From the NCBI GenBank assembly GCA_023412005.1, contig JAEYOE010000027.1:27988-91987 (forward strand): a stretch of 64,000 nucleotides of DNA. Direction: 5' to 3'. The notes beneath the pieces are model-generated. The model saw only the letters and a program-made list of their open reading frames with translations. It was not told the origin of the DNA and made no database searches. Position numbers and translations under genes: made by a program. Of the stretch, positions 15,994-24,408 are shown in pieces. The DNA is from Bacillota bacterium (lineage in GTDB: Bacteria > Bacillota > Clostridia > Christensenellales > SZUA-584). Within the stretch, counting starts at the first letter, position 1, and each line of letters opens with the position of its first letter.

Positions 15994-16206
15994 CATACAA
16001 AACCGATCAGTCGGCTCTTCTCCATTTGCTTCTTCGCTTGAATATTTACTCGCTCGCGCTTCTTTGCAGGGGTGGAATGATGGCTGTCATCGCAAGGTGA
16101 ATCCAGAGTGCACGAACAACGATTATGATATATACAATAGCTCAATGATATTCTATTTTAAGAATTCTTAGTCATTTATGTTAATTTTCTATTTTATTAA
16201 TATATG

Positions 16207-16234
16207 TTGACATTATTTTTTATAAATTTATAAT
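16207..16234 (+). promoter_or_regulatory. Sigma-A-type promoter of the lipoprotein gene
   Basis: TTGACA (16207-16212) and TATAAT (16229-16234) are both perfect consensus, with a 16-bp spacer. They lie 70 bp upstream of the ATG at 16304, so the gene should be well expressed in vegetative cells. Confidence 0.75.
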
Positions 16235-16303
16235 TTAAATGTATATCTACTCAATAACTTTATATCAGTGCTTTGGTTCAGCGTTACCGAGAGGTGAAAG
16301 ATC

Positions 16304-17680
16304 ATGAAAAGACTGTGTATTATTGTTTATATTATTTCATTAGCGTTTCATCTGGCTGCTTGCCATCCTACGCCGCCTACAGCCGTCGTGGCAGATAAAG
16401 CCGCGCTTGAGGAAAAGATAAAAGAACCAACAGTAACCGGCAACCCCATGCTGGATGCGATACCTGACACATGGCAGGAAGAGATAAGCTTAGAGAGTGA
16501 TGTAAAAATCGTAGCCAACGCTCAAATCGAGCTGCCTGATACCGATGTGTTTCCGGTAATTGAAGCGCTTCCTCATGCGTTTACAACGCAGCAGATACAA
16601 AAATATGCTGATATTCTGATGCAAGGCCAGCCTCTGTATCAGATGTCGGGCAAAACGAAAAGTGATTGGGAAAAGCGAATTATTGATTTGAAGGCGCAAA
16701 TTGAACAAACGAAAAGCAATACGGATTTGCCCGAAGAATCACGCCAGTTGGCATTGGACGAACTGACCGGGCAGCTTCATAGCTTTGAGGAGCAATACAA
16801 AAACGCCCCCGAAGAAAACTTAGAAAAAGTACCGGCCATGCTGATGTCTGTGACCGGATCAGACAAAATTCAGTCCATCGAGGTGCAGGCCGATCTTAAA
16901 AAAGCGACTCCCGCACTTTTCAATATTCAATCAACGGACGACGACCGTGACAGTGCAATTAGCTTTTATATTGGTGAGGGCGATATTTACAATACGGTGC
17001 TTCATGCAGACGACATCACAGGCCAGGTGCTGCCTCAGGAAGACGCGCAGAAGGTTGCGGACGAGCTGCTGAGCACCTTAGGCATAGAGAATATGAGCCT
17101 CATCAGGACAGATATCATCGCCGATTTAACGGGCTTTGCCGGGTCGGATATGGATGTTTTGGCTGCCGACCCCGATATTAAGAAATGTTATATTTTTCAC
17201 TTCACGCCTGTGGTAAACGGCATTGCGGTGACCCCAAACGCAAGCTCCACAAGGATGGTGAGCCAGCCCGAGCATTACGACAAGATTTGGGAAGCTGAAA
17301 CGCTGGATGTCTATGTGGGTGCCGACGGTGTCTATCGGCTGGACTGGAGCTGGCCGGGCGATGCGGGGCAGGTTTTGAATGAGAACATTCAACTTCTCGA
17401 TTTTGAGGAGGTTTTAAAACGTTTCAAAGATCAGCTGGCTTATCAAAATGTATGGATCATGCCCAATTCAACGGGCAATGTGATCTCGATAGAAAAGATC
17501 ACGCTTGGCATGATGCGATGCCGGCTCAGCGAGGGAAAGTATGTGTATCTGCCCGTTTGGGATTTTATCGGCGACTGCACGTATCAGTTAGACGGCATCA
17601 AGAACGGCGAGTACGATGTGAGCTTTCTGACGATTAACGCAATTGACGGCAGTGTTATTGACAGGGTTGCGGGGTATTGA
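16304..17680 (+). CDS. Lipoprotein of unknown function
   Basis: This 458-residue protein has a type II signal peptide: basic start, hydrophobic core and lipobox FHLAAC with the modified Cys at about residue 20. It is expected to be anchored to the outer face of the membrane. The mature part begins with a Thr/Pro-rich linker, has a helical stretch (residues 130-170, Glu/Lys/Gln-rich), and then mixed alpha/beta sequence ending in DFIGDCTYQLDG and a beta-rich terminus. I recognise no catalytic motif; clostridial lipoproteins of this size and layout are common and uncharacterised. It is driven by the promoter at 16207 and has AGAGGTGAAAGATC before the ATG. Confidence 0.75.
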   Translation: MKRLCIIVYIISLAFHLAACHPTPPTAVVADKAALEEKIKEPTVTGNPMLDAIPDTWQEEISLESDVKIVANAQIELPDTDVFPVIEALPHAFTTQQIQKYADILMQGQPLYQMSGKTKSDWEKRIIDLKAQIEQTKSNTDLPEESRQLALDELTGQLHSFEEQYKNAPEENLEKVPAMLMSVTGSDKIQSIEVQADLKKATPALFNIQSTDDDRDSAISFYIGEGDIYNTVLHADDITGQVLPQEDAQKVADELLSTLGIENMSLIRTDIIADLTGFAGSDMDVLAADPDIKKCYIFHFTPVVNGIAVTPNASSTRMVSQPEHYDKIWEAETLDVYVGADGVYRLDWSWPGDAGQVLNENIQLLDFEEVLKRFKDQLAYQNVWIMPNSTGNVISIEKITLGMMRCRLSEGKYVYLPVWDFIGDCTYQLDGIKNGEYDVSFLTINAIDGSVIDRVAGY

Positions 17681-17934
17681 CCTGCAAATCAGTTCCATGG
17701 AAATTTACCCGTCTGACGGAACAGCTATATTTTTTCGCCGGTTTTTGCATACATTTTAATACGGCAGGCAATAGGTTTGTGACTTTATTGTCAATGCAGG
17801 AAAAACGGAACATATATCGAAGTAATAAATATATCCAACGTACGTTTGAGAAATGCAATGACATCAGTGTCGGTTAATGAAACATTTGTTACCCCGCGCC
17901 TTTTTGGCGACACCTAAAATGAAGGAGGTCAAGC

Positions 17935-18162
17935 ATGATGCATATCGTCAGAAGAAATTTTAATGAGGCCGGTATATCCTACAGTTACGAGCTTGAAGAC
18001 GGCACCAAGCTGCACTCTGACTATTGGATCGGCGAGGGCTACAGACTGAGGGAAGAGGACATCGACGTGTTGTATGTTCCGATTGAGAACCCGGTTCCGT
18101 TTGATAGTTACGGAGAGCCGGACTACTATGAAGTGATTGGCTTTGATAAAAAGCCCATGTAA
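17935..18162 (+). CDS. Small acidic hypothetical protein (75 aa)
   Basis: AAGGAGGTCAAGC precedes two consecutive ATG codons, and a strong terminator follows directly at 18175. The product is acidic and Tyr-rich (ISYSYELEDGTKLHSDYWIG, DIDVLYVPIENPVPFDSYGE) with no transmembrane segment. The strand-turn-strand pattern suggests a small beta-rich domain. No family is recognised. It is separated from the lipoprotein gene by 254 bp in which I see no other gene. Confidence 0.65.
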   Translation: MMHIVRRNFNEAGISYSYELEDGTKLHSDYWIGEGYRLREEDIDVLYVPIENPVPFDSYGEPDYYEVIGFDKKPM

Positions 18163-18174
18163 CACTGATATCAA

Positions 18175-18200
18175 GGGATGCTTCCCAGCATCCCTTTTTT
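18175..18200 (+). terminator. Intrinsic terminator
   Basis: GGGATGC-TTCCCA-GCATCCC (18175-18194) is followed by six T. It ends the 75-residue protein gene. Confidence 0.9.
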
Positions 18201-18266
18201 GTATGGACAAGCTCGCTGACTACTGAGAACGTTGGGTCGATGCGACAATGCAATAGCTCAAATACT

Positions 18267-18318
18267 TAACTCCCTCCGGCACTTCGTGCCACCTCCCTCT
18301 CGAGGGAGGCAGGGGTTC
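18267..18318 (-). repeat. Palindromic repeat, unit A (short form)
   Basis: On the minus strand it reads GCCTCCCTCGAGAGGGAGG, then GGCACGAAGTGCC, then GGAGGGAGTT. The first hairpin is the CTCCCTC/GAGGGAG stem shared with other A copies; the second hairpin is shortened. It lies between two converging genes. Confidence 0.75.
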
Positions 18319-18372
18319 GTGCATCTTTGTTAGTACTGGCAAATCTACCGACTAAGACTCCAGAGACATAGC

Positions 18373-18412
18373 GATATAAAACATGAGGCAGCCCATTTTG
18401 AGCCGCCTCATC
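18373..18412 (-). terminator. Terminator of the zinc-ribbon operon
   Basis: In the minus direction ATGAGGCGGC (18402-18411) pairs with GCTGCCTCAT (18383-18392), followed by GTTTTATAT. It lies 15 bp past the stop of the last operon gene. Confidence 0.75.
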
Positions 18413-18425
18413 ATGCTAATCTTGT

Positions 18426-19094
18426 TTATTTCAGCTTCGTTCCGCACTCGCCGCAGAACCGCACACTCGGGTCATTCTCCGCGCCGCAGTTGGGGCAATT
18501 ATTCTGCGCCAAGCTGCCGCCGCAATTGGTGCAGAACTTCGCATTGCCCGCGGGCTTGCCGCAGTGCGGGCAGAACGTCGTCTTCTGCTCAATCTCACCC
18601 TGAAACACCTGTGTCTGATCCGCTTTGTCCCAAATATCGCGCTTCATTTTGTCGGCCCGGGCCGCCGCAATCTCCACATTGGCGCGCGGCGCACACTCGG
18701 CGCAAAGGCCCACTTCGTCATTAAAGCAGGTGTCGCACACCCAGCTGTGGCACTTGTGGCAGCGGTGGAAATGCTGTTTGGCTTCGTTCTGAGCCATCGC
18801 AAACGCCTTTTCATGCTCTTTTTGCCACTCGGGAGACATCCCTTCGAAGCGCTCGGAGAGAATATGCTCACCCTGATACGCCGCGCTGCTGATGTTTCCA
18901 AGAGCACCGCCGAACAAGCTGCCCGCTGCCCCTATGCCGCGTGTTAAGCCACGGAGTAAGCTTCCCTTCTTATATGTCGCCGACTCGATAAAAGACGTTT
19001 TAAACCCATCGTGGCACACGTCGCAATAGAACGTAAACTGGAAACCCGCGTCTGTGCTGTTATCTTCATAGTTACGCGTAAATGCCTGCATCAT
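18426..19094 (-). CDS. Multi zinc-ribbon protein (222 aa)
   Basis: This protein has three zinc-binding regions. Residues 22-30 contain FYCDVCHDGF. Residues 110-140 carry CHKCHSWVCDTCFNDEVGLC with a following CAEC. The C-terminus is a tandem zinc ribbon (TFCPHCGKPAGNAKFCTNCG, then NCPNCG and RFCGECG). A Gly-rich stretch near residues 48-72 (RGLTRGIGAAGSLFGGALGN) could be membrane-active or a linker. There is no enzymatic motif. It is the last of three overlapping or closely spaced genes (19460-20650, 19099-19443, this one; gaps 16 and 4 bp), so the three probably form one complex. The role is unknown; nucleic-acid or protein binding through the ribbons is the usual guess for such proteins. Confidence 0.75.
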   Translation of the reverse strand: MMQAFTRNYEDNSTDAGFQFTFYCDVCHDGFKTSFIESATYKKGSLLRGLTRGIGAAGSLFGGALGNISSAAYQGEHILSERFEGMSPEWQKEHEKAFAMAQNEAKQHFHRCHKCHSWVCDTCFNDEVGLCAECAPRANVEIAAARADKMKRDIWDKADQTQVFQGEIEQKTTFCPHCGKPAGNAKFCTNCGGSLAQNNCPNCGAENDPSVRFCGECGTKLK

Positions 19095-19098
19095 AATC

Positions 19099-19443
19099 TT
19101 ACTTTCCTTTCTTATGCTTTATTTTCTTGCCGCACAAGGTGCAACTAGTATTCTCAAAGAACTGAAGACCTTGACACAGCTTGTTTTCACACTTGATCAT
19201 CAGCGACTGATGGCAGCTGTCGCACTTCTCCGCCGCCACAAACGTTTTCTGGCCGCAAAACGGACACGTCGTATACAGATCTCGCCCGCACGACGGGCAG
19301 CGCTGCCAGATGCGCTTGACTTCAATGTTGCACGATGGGCAGGCGTCGAAGAACGGGCTCTGCCGCCCGCACACGGGGCAAAAACGGCTATCATAGCCAA
19401 TCAATGTGCCGCAGCCGATGCACGGCTTGTCGTATCCTGCCAT
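19099..19443 (-). CDS. Zinc-ribbon array protein (114 aa)
   Basis: This is a compact protein made almost entirely of CxxC knuckles: CIGCGTLIG, RFCPVCGRQ, ACPSCNIE, RCPSCGRD, TCPFCGQK, KCDSCHQS, CENKLC and CTLCGKK. That is eight pairs in about 105 residues. The frame is open further upstream, but the ATG at 19443 with GGGAGGACTCTT before it is clearly the start; the upstream extension overlaps the preceding gene. Its basic tail (KKIKHKKGK) could touch RNA, DNA or acidic protein. Together with the neighbouring gene it makes a zinc-rich pair; the family is unrecognised. Confidence 0.8.
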   Translation of the reverse strand: MAGYDKPCIGCGTLIGYDSRFCPVCGRQSPFFDACPSCNIEVKRIWQRCPSCGRDLYTTCPFCGQKTFVAAEKCDSCHQSLMIKCENKLCQGLQFFENTSCTLCGKKIKHKKGK

Positions 19444-19459
19444 AAGAGTCCTCCCTAAG

Positions 19460-20650
19460 TTATAAGTACTTTTGAAGCGCGCGCTGCCAGCCTTCAAACC
19501 CGCTGTGCGCCACGCGCCCGAGGTATTGCTTGCGCAGCACGGCCAGCGCGGGACAGCGCACAATCGCGTTTCTGTACGCCTCATTTTTCTCAGACGCGAG
19601 CGCCTCGTCGCTCATATAAATCGGCTCGCGCCGAAAATTAACTGCCAGCATGCTTTCGTTGAACGCGGGTAAAAACGCTTCCCACGGCGTTGACCCCATA
19701 TCGAACACGTACGTGGCCGCCGCCGCTTCGCTGAAGCTTTCCATAATCACTTTGCTGCCTGCCGGTGCGAGCAATATGATGCTCTCCCCGGTCAGCGACC
19801 CCATCAGCCCGCGCTTGATGCCCACGGCAAGATGGCCGGACACGGATTTCAAAAACCCATATTCATCGGGCAGCAGCTCAGTCAGCCTTGCATTGAGCGC
19901 ATCCGCAAACGGTGCGGATACCGTACGAATTTGCTCAACCGGAACAACGAGTCCTTCCATCATCAGCTTGGCAAGGGCGTCGCTTGCGGGCGCTATAGTA
20001 CTTAGCCTGTCCTTGGTCTGTTTGAGCAGCTCTTTCTCACGCTTGCCGAACTCTCTTAAAAAATCGTCAGTTGATAACCCGAGCTTTTGCAGCACATGGC
20101 TTTGGCCCTGTTTATCTGTAATGGTCAGTCGGTATGGCTCGTTCTTGATATCGGCCATCAGGCAAAACGGTATACGTTTAAGCGCGTGCGTTTGCGGCAG
20201 CACCACGAGCGCCGTTTCGCAGATACGAAAAACCGCTGCGGCCGTGTCGCCCGCCGGTGAAACATACTGCCCCCTGGCCTCAAAATGCACCGTTTCGCTC
20301 ATCAGCGACTCGTTAAAAACAATTTCATTAAATGCACTGACAAAATGCCGCACGAAATCTTCATACAGATGCCCGATCATTGAGAATGTGATATCGCCCG
20401 CTTTGTGCCGCACGGTCACGCGGTAATTACCCGGCTCCACCGCCGAGATGGTGTTGATTTTGAGAGTACGCGAAAAACCGGCCCCCGCCATCTTGATCAC
20501 ATCGGGGAACATCTGCGCGGTTACCTTTTCATGGCGGATGCTGCCGCATTCATAGGTAAGCTTCGCGGTGATCAGCGGCTTTGGCTCTTCATCTTCATCT
20601 GTCAATTCGGTCACAGACGGATTGACTTGAACGTCTTCTTCCAAGCGCAT
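19460..20650 (-). CDS. Uncharacterised cytosolic protein, first gene of the zinc-ribbon operon (396 aa)
   Basis: The N-terminal 30 residues are acidic (TELTDEDEEPKPL). The body has beta-rich sequence to about residue 130 (YRVTVRHKAGDITFSMIG), which could be a PH-like or lipid-binding barrel. A helical region with LREFGKREKELLKQTKDRLS follows near residue 210, and the C-terminal domain ends in a short helix that copies the style of the middle. There is no signal peptide, transmembrane helix or catalytic motif that I can name. It is followed 16 bp later by two zinc-ribbon genes. The arrangement suggests a complex in which the ribbons are the partner subunits. It is not a family I recognise. Confidence 0.65.
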   Translation of the reverse strand: MRLEEDVQVNPSVTELTDEDEEPKPLITAKLTYECGSIRHEKVTAQMFPDVIKMAGAGFSRTLKINTISAVEPGNYRVTVRHKAGDITFSMIGHLYEDFVRHFVSAFNEIVFNESLMSETVHFEARGQYVSPAGDTAAAVFRICETALVVLPQTHALKRIPFCLMADIKNEPYRLTITDKQGQSHVLQKLGLSTDDFLREFGKREKELLKQTKDRLSTIAPASDALAKLMMEGLVVPVEQIRTVSAPFADALNARLTELLPDEYGFLKSVSGHLAVGIKRGLMGSLTGESIILLAPAGSKVIMESFSEAAAATYVFDMGSTPWEAFLPAFNESMLAVNFRREPIYMSDEALASEKNEAYRNAIVRCPALAVLRKQYLGRVAHSGFEGWQRALQKYL

Positions 20651-20739
20651 CTCCTGATATGTAAATATTAATTTATTATATCAATAGTCGGTATGGTTTT
20701 CAATGTTTTGGTATGGCAGATGAACATAAAAAGGTATTT

Positions 20740-21561
20740 TCAGCAATTGCCTGTGTAAACATACTGAAGCGACTCGCGCGCAACCTCCGCCAGCCTCATG
20801 ATCTTTTCTATGGGCGTTGCCTCAATGTTGTGCACGCGGTAGCTTGGAAAGAAGCGCGAAATATGCAGCGGAATTGTCTCATCGACGCTTGCAAGCCATT
20901 CCGACAATTGACGCATCTCTTCCTCGCTGTCGTTGTATGTCGGCAGTATCAGCGTGGTGACTTCCACGTGGCAGCGCGGCGCGCAGAGCAAAATGGTGCG
21001 CTTAACGGGCTCGATATGGGCTTTAAGCTTTTCATAATAGCGCTCGGTAAACGCTTTAAGATCAATATTCATCGCATCAATGAGCGGCAGCAGCTCACTC
21101 ATCGGCTGCTCGTTGATATAGCCGTTGGTCACCAGCACCGTTTTCAGGCCGTTCTGTTTGAGCAGCGCGGCGCTGTCACGCACGTATTCATAGCCGATCA
21201 GCGGCTCGTTATACGTGAACGCCACACCGATATTGCCCTGAATGTTAAGCGCTTTTTTGCACAGCATATCGGGCAGCAGCGTCACGGTATCGTAGCTGTC
21301 GTCCGCCATCGATATCACATGGTTCTGGCAAAAGGGGCAACTCATGTTGCACCCGTAGCTGCCGACGGAGAATATCATGCTGCCGGGATGAAAGCGACGC
21401 AGCGGTTTTTTCTCGATGGGGTCGAGCGCCATAGATGTGATGCGCCCGTAGTTATTCGCGCGAATCTCGTCGCCGTACCGCGTGCGTGCGCGGCAAAGGC
21501 CCGTTTGTCCGTCGCTCAGCATGCAGTTTTGCGGGCAGATGCCGCAGAGCAGTTGGCTCAC
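20740..21561 (-). CDS. amrS: AmmeMemoRadiSam system radical SAM enzyme
   Basis: This 273-residue radical SAM protein has the cluster motif CNMSCPFC around residues 70-77 and an N-terminal Cys cluster CGICPQNCML typical of AmrS and related activating-enzyme-like proteins. It uses SAM and a [4Fe-4S] cluster to generate a radical; the target in this system is unknown. The GTG start at 21561 overlaps the stop of the preceding gene (GTGA), which encodes the Memo and AMMECR1 partners as one protein. Conserved linkage of these three domains across bacteria and archaea defines the AmmeMemoRadiSam set, so the assignment is strong although the biochemistry is not known. Confidence 0.92.
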   Translation of the reverse strand: MSQLLCGICPQNCMLSDGQTGLCRARTRYGDEIRANNYGRITSMALDPIEKKPLRRFHPGSMIFSVGSYGCNMSCPFCQNHVISMADDSYDTVTLLPDMLCKKALNIQGNIGVAFTYNEPLIGYEYVRDSAALLKQNGLKTVLVTNGYINEQPMSELLPLIDAMNIDLKAFTERYYEKLKAHIEPVKRTILLCAPRCHVEVTTLILPTYNDSEEEMRQLSEWLASVDETIPLHISRFFPSYRVHNIEATPIEKIMRLAEVARESLQYVYTGNC

Positions 21562-22943
21562 TTGTGCCGCACCACCTCAAAGCGCTCCATCGTGTAGTCA
21601 TCGTTTTTGAGTATACCGCCTTTTTGCAGTGCGATGTTAACCTGCTCTTCCGGCGTGTTCACACCGTCAAGATTCGGCAGCAGCAGCCCGCGTTTATAGC
21701 CCTTGGTTACAATCACGCCATAGCGCTTCACATCAAGGTCGGTCAGCGATGAAATGGACTCCGCCTGTCCCAACACGTCCACACTGTAAACAAGGTGCGG
21801 CAGTTCATCCTGTGTGATTGGATCGAACCGGGGGTCCCCCGTGCCTGCGCTGACCGCGTTGCGCAGTATCTCATCGGCGATGGACGCCGCACTCGGCTCG
21901 ATGGTGCCGATGCAGCCGCGCAGCCGCCCGTCTTTCTTGATCGATACGAACACCCCCGCCCGCTCATTCAGCATGGCCTCAGGCAGCCCCTCCGGCAGCT
22001 TCGCACGCTTGCCTGTCGTCACATACGTTTCGAGAGACAGCCGCGCAAGCTTAACATAAGCATCTTCTTTAGTTTTTGTATCGGCGAGCATCTGCCGCTG
22101 CTTGGTTTCATAAATATCGGCAAAACGCCTGCTTTCGTCCGCTTCACCGATTGTGTAACCGCAAACGCCGTAGCCCACGCCAAATGGGCCTTCATACGAA
22201 AATGCATCCGGCGTTACCGACAGCCCATCCAACGCGCCCGCCATCTCAACAAACGAACGCAGGCCGCATTCGGCGGCCGATTCGGCAAACGTTTCGGAAA
22301 ACTCGAAAAAGCGCCCGAAATCGCCAATGCGCATCGCCGCCGTTATCTGCGCGTCGAATTCAGGGCCTTCGGCGGCAAAGCCATACGGGCCGTTCTTGGT
22401 GAGCTTGTGCGACAGGTCGCCGCTGGCCACAAACACGGTTTTGCGCCCGAGTGCCTCAGCCGCCTGCGCAACACACATGCCGAAGCGGTAATGCTCAATA
22501 TACGACAGCCCTGATATCGACACGCGAACGAGACGGTAGTCTCTATAGTGTTGATCGATGAAATGCAGCGGCACCATCGTACCGTGATCAAGCTCCGGAT
22601 CGCGTTCGCCAAGTGTTCCCGCGCGGATGTTTTGATCGAACACGATGTCCGACAGCGTGCTCACGAATTCGGTATCGTACGCTTTTTCAAAGCTGACCTG
22701 CGCTGCGCCGAAGCGGTCGAACGAGCCCTTGGCCGATTTGCCGGGAGAAATGTGGATGTAGTCGCCGTACATAATGGAATGCGGAGACGCGACCACGATG
22801 GTATCGGGCTTGATGTGCGCGATCTGACGGGCGACCTGATTGTAAGCGTCTACCGTTGATGGAATCTCGTATTCCTGCCCTTTTCCCACCGCCGGTACAA
22901 TAAGCGGCGGATGCGGGACAATGCATGCGTAATCAATAGCCAT
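21558..22943 (-). CDS. Memo-AMMECR1 fusion protein (AmmeMemoRadiSam A and B)
   Basis: This 461-residue fusion has two parts. Residues 1 to about 265 form a Memo/LigB-like domain with metal-site motifs PHPPLIVPAVGKG, DHGTMVPLHFI and VASGDLSHKL. Residues about 290-461 form an AMMECR1 domain with the signature LRGCIGTIEPSAASI and a conserved SVDVLG strand. Memo is related to extradiol dioxygenases; AMMECR1 has no settled function. In many genomes the two are separate genes, so the fusion states directly that they work together. The radical SAM partner follows with a 4-bp overlap. The ATG at 22943 has AAGGGAGGGC upstream. Confidence 0.92.
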   Translation of the reverse strand: MAIDYACIVPHPPLIVPAVGKGQEYEIPSTVDAYNQVARQIAHIKPDTIVVASPHSIMYGDYIHISPGKSAKGSFDRFGAAQVSFEKAYDTEFVSTLSDIVFDQNIRAGTLGERDPELDHGTMVPLHFIDQHYRDYRLVRVSISGLSYIEHYRFGMCVAQAAEALGRKTVFVASGDLSHKLTKNGPYGFAAEGPEFDAQITAAMRIGDFGRFFEFSETFAESAAECGLRSFVEMAGALDGLSVTPDAFSYEGPFGVGYGVCGYTIGEADESRRFADIYETKQRQMLADTKTKEDAYVKLARLSLETYVTTGKRAKLPEGLPEAMLNERAGVFVSIKKDGRLRGCIGTIEPSAASIADEILRNAVSAGTGDPRFDPITQDELPHLVYSVDVLGQAESISSLTDLDVKRYGVIVTKGYKRGLLLPNLDGVNTPEEQVNIALQKGGILKNDDYTMERFEVVRHK

Positions 22944-23014
22944 AAGATAAGCCCTCCCTTGGCCATATTATACCACAATGCTGTATTGAAAATTAACAAT
23001 CTTATTAAAGAGCG

Positions 23015-23521
23015 TTATTCTTCATATATGAGGTTCAATAAAAGTGGAATTGTTGATGTTCGGCAATCATCATAGAGTATTTCAAAGACGTAAGGAAAAT
23101 CGATGAATCTGTTTTTTTTATAAAAACCAACCGCATCTTGCTCCGAAGATAATATTAAGACCGTGATAGCCGAAAATGATCTGGAAATTTCAATTGATTT
23201 GTAAATGATCTTCTTTAATACTTTACTGCCTAAACCTTTTCTTTGATACTTCTTATCTATGGCAAGAAACACAATTTCAATCGCGGGATATCCTCTTACG
23301 GTATTTGCAGAACGAAACAGAATACACGTATTTTTTAGTGTGTAAAAACCAATAAGTGACGTTATTCCCTTGTACGTTTTGATAATGAGTGTGGTGGTCG
23401 CCTTATGATCTTCTTGGTCTTTAAGTGCTTGTTCCTTCAGGTAGTTATCGAGACCCTCTTTACCACAGCAAAAACCACTGACAAGGTCAATGTTTTCCTC
23501 AGTAAGCGGAACTGTATTCAA
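23015..23521 (-). CDS. GNAT acetyltransferase, TacT-like toxin candidate
   Basis: This protein has 168 residues. The N-terminal pattern FCCGKEGLDNYLKEQALKDQ matches the F-x-CG-x3-LD-x-(Y/W)L-x3-A start of TacT/AtaT-type toxins that acetylate aminoacyl-tRNA. The acetyl-CoA loop is YQRKGLGSKVL (residues 91-101) and the catalytic Tyr candidate is in GFYKKNRF. A small gene lies 13 bp upstream (23535-23687) as expected for an antitoxin. Ordinary GNAT enzymes lack this N-terminus. The locus is AT-richer than its neighbours. The start (ATG 23521) has no strong ribosome binding site, so coupling to the upstream gene is likely. Confidence 0.7.
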   Translation of the reverse strand: MNTVPLTEENIDLVSGFCCGKEGLDNYLKEQALKDQEDHKATTTLIIKTYKGITSLIGFYTLKNTCILFRSANTVRGYPAIEIVFLAIDKKYQRKGLGSKVLKKIIYKSIEISRSFSAITVLILSSEQDAVGFYKKNRFIDFPYVFEILYDDCRTSTIPLLLNLIYEE

Positions 23522-23534
23522 ACCAATACCTACA

Positions 23535-23687
23535 CTATTTTCTTTTTTTAGAATCTTTGATACTGTCCGATGCCTTTTTGCATTCCTCTAAAAACTGCTT
23601 ATTAATCATTGGTTTCTTAAGCATTCTAATGAAATCATTCGTCTTATCAGGCTTCACTTCAAAGACTCTTTCAGATAAAGCCGACAT
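23535..23687 (-). CDS. Small basic protein, probable antitoxin partner of the GNAT gene
   Basis: The frame is open further upstream, but the ATG at 23687 with AAAGGTGATA before it gives a 50-residue protein, MSALSERVFEVKPDKTNDFI followed by a helical, Lys-rich half ending KDSKKRK. Its size, basic charge and position directly before a TacT-like gene fit an antitoxin, although it lacks a clear ribbon-helix-helix DNA-binding motif at its N-terminus. The assignment rests mainly on context. Confidence 0.5.
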   Translation of the reverse strand: MSALSERVFEVKPDKTNDFIRMLKKPMINKQFLEECKKASDSIKDSKKRK

Positions 23688-23730
23688 ATTATCACCTTTA
23701 CGTTCTTTTTCAGTGTCATTTTCTACACAC

Positions 23731-23759
23731 ATAATATACCACCGATATTTAAAATTCAA
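23731..23759 (-). promoter_or_regulatory. Candidate promoter of the toxin-antitoxin-like pair
   Basis: On the minus strand TTGAAT (23754-23759) and TATTAT (23731-23736) are separated by 17 bp, about 45 bp upstream of the 23687 start. Confidence 0.5.
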
Positions 23760-23808
23760 GTGTTTGTATATTATATGCTCAATAACTAATTATAAACTGT
23801 CAAAATGT

Positions 23809-24396
23809 TTATACGGTGGGTTGTACAACAACCAATCGCCGTATCATCGCTGCGAACACCGCCCAAACAAGCATAAACGGCACCACGGCGATATCTGCCG
23901 CAAGCACGCCGAGTTCCCTGCCAAGGCTGCTGCCTTGCTCCGGCTTTCCCTTGAGCCGCGACGCGAACGCACCCCAGATGTTTCCCTGCGCGTTGCCCGC
24001 CATAATCATGCGAATGGCCGCAAGGATTCCAAGCGCTTTTCGCGCGCCGTATGAATCCACAATTCGCTGCCATGCCGATGGGGCGACCGCTCCGCGCATG
24101 TCCGCATAATGCTGCGCAAAAACGAGTGCCGCCGCTTCGTCCCCCGGCGCACCCGACAGCTCACCGCTCAGCAGGCGCGTGATTTCCTCCTGCGTCATGC
24201 CGATTTTCAGCGCCTCATGCGTATGAAACCAGCTGCACAGCGCGCACCCGTTCACATGCGTGACGCTGAGCATAATGCGCTTGATAAACTTAGCATCGAC
24301 ATCGCCGCGTTTTTGAGCGCGTCGCAGATCACCGATGCTTTGCAAAAAGTCGCGCATCAGTTCGCAGTTCACCCGCACACCGTAGATGCGTTTCAT
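23809..24396 (-). CDS. Carboxymuconolactone decarboxylase/AhpD-family protein with membrane tail
   Basis: This is a 195-residue protein. The AhpD-like core is helical and has the redox motif CALCSWFHTHEALK around residues 51-64, with the CxxC and trailing His that reduce peroxiredoxin adducts in AhpD. The C-terminal 30 residues (LGVLAADIAVVPFMLVWAVF) form a hydrophobic helix not usual for the family, which suggests membrane attachment. It lies 12 bp downstream of an HD-domain gene and is the last gene of a four-gene minus-strand run beginning with exonuclease III. Confidence 0.8.
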   Translation of the reverse strand: MKRIYGVRVNCELMRDFLQSIGDLRRAQKRGDVDAKFIKRIMLSVTHVNGCALCSWFHTHEALKIGMTQEEITRLLSGELSGAPGDEAAALVFAQHYADMRGAVAPSAWQRIVDSYGARKALGILAAIRMIMAGNAQGNIWGAFASRLKGKPEQGSSLGRELGVLAADIAVVPFMLVWAVFAAMIRRLVVVQPTV

Positions 24397-24408
24397 CGGC
24401 GTTCCCCT

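Noticed and set aside
17854..17923. Short frame before the 17935 gene (MTSVSVNETFVTPRLFGDT)
   Set aside because: It has no ribosome binding site, is 19 codons long, and stops just before the real gene's binding site.
18383..18947. Plus-strand frames opposite the zinc-ribbon gene
   Set aside because: Composition and lack of a start signal; the minus-strand frame has clear zinc-ribbon domains.
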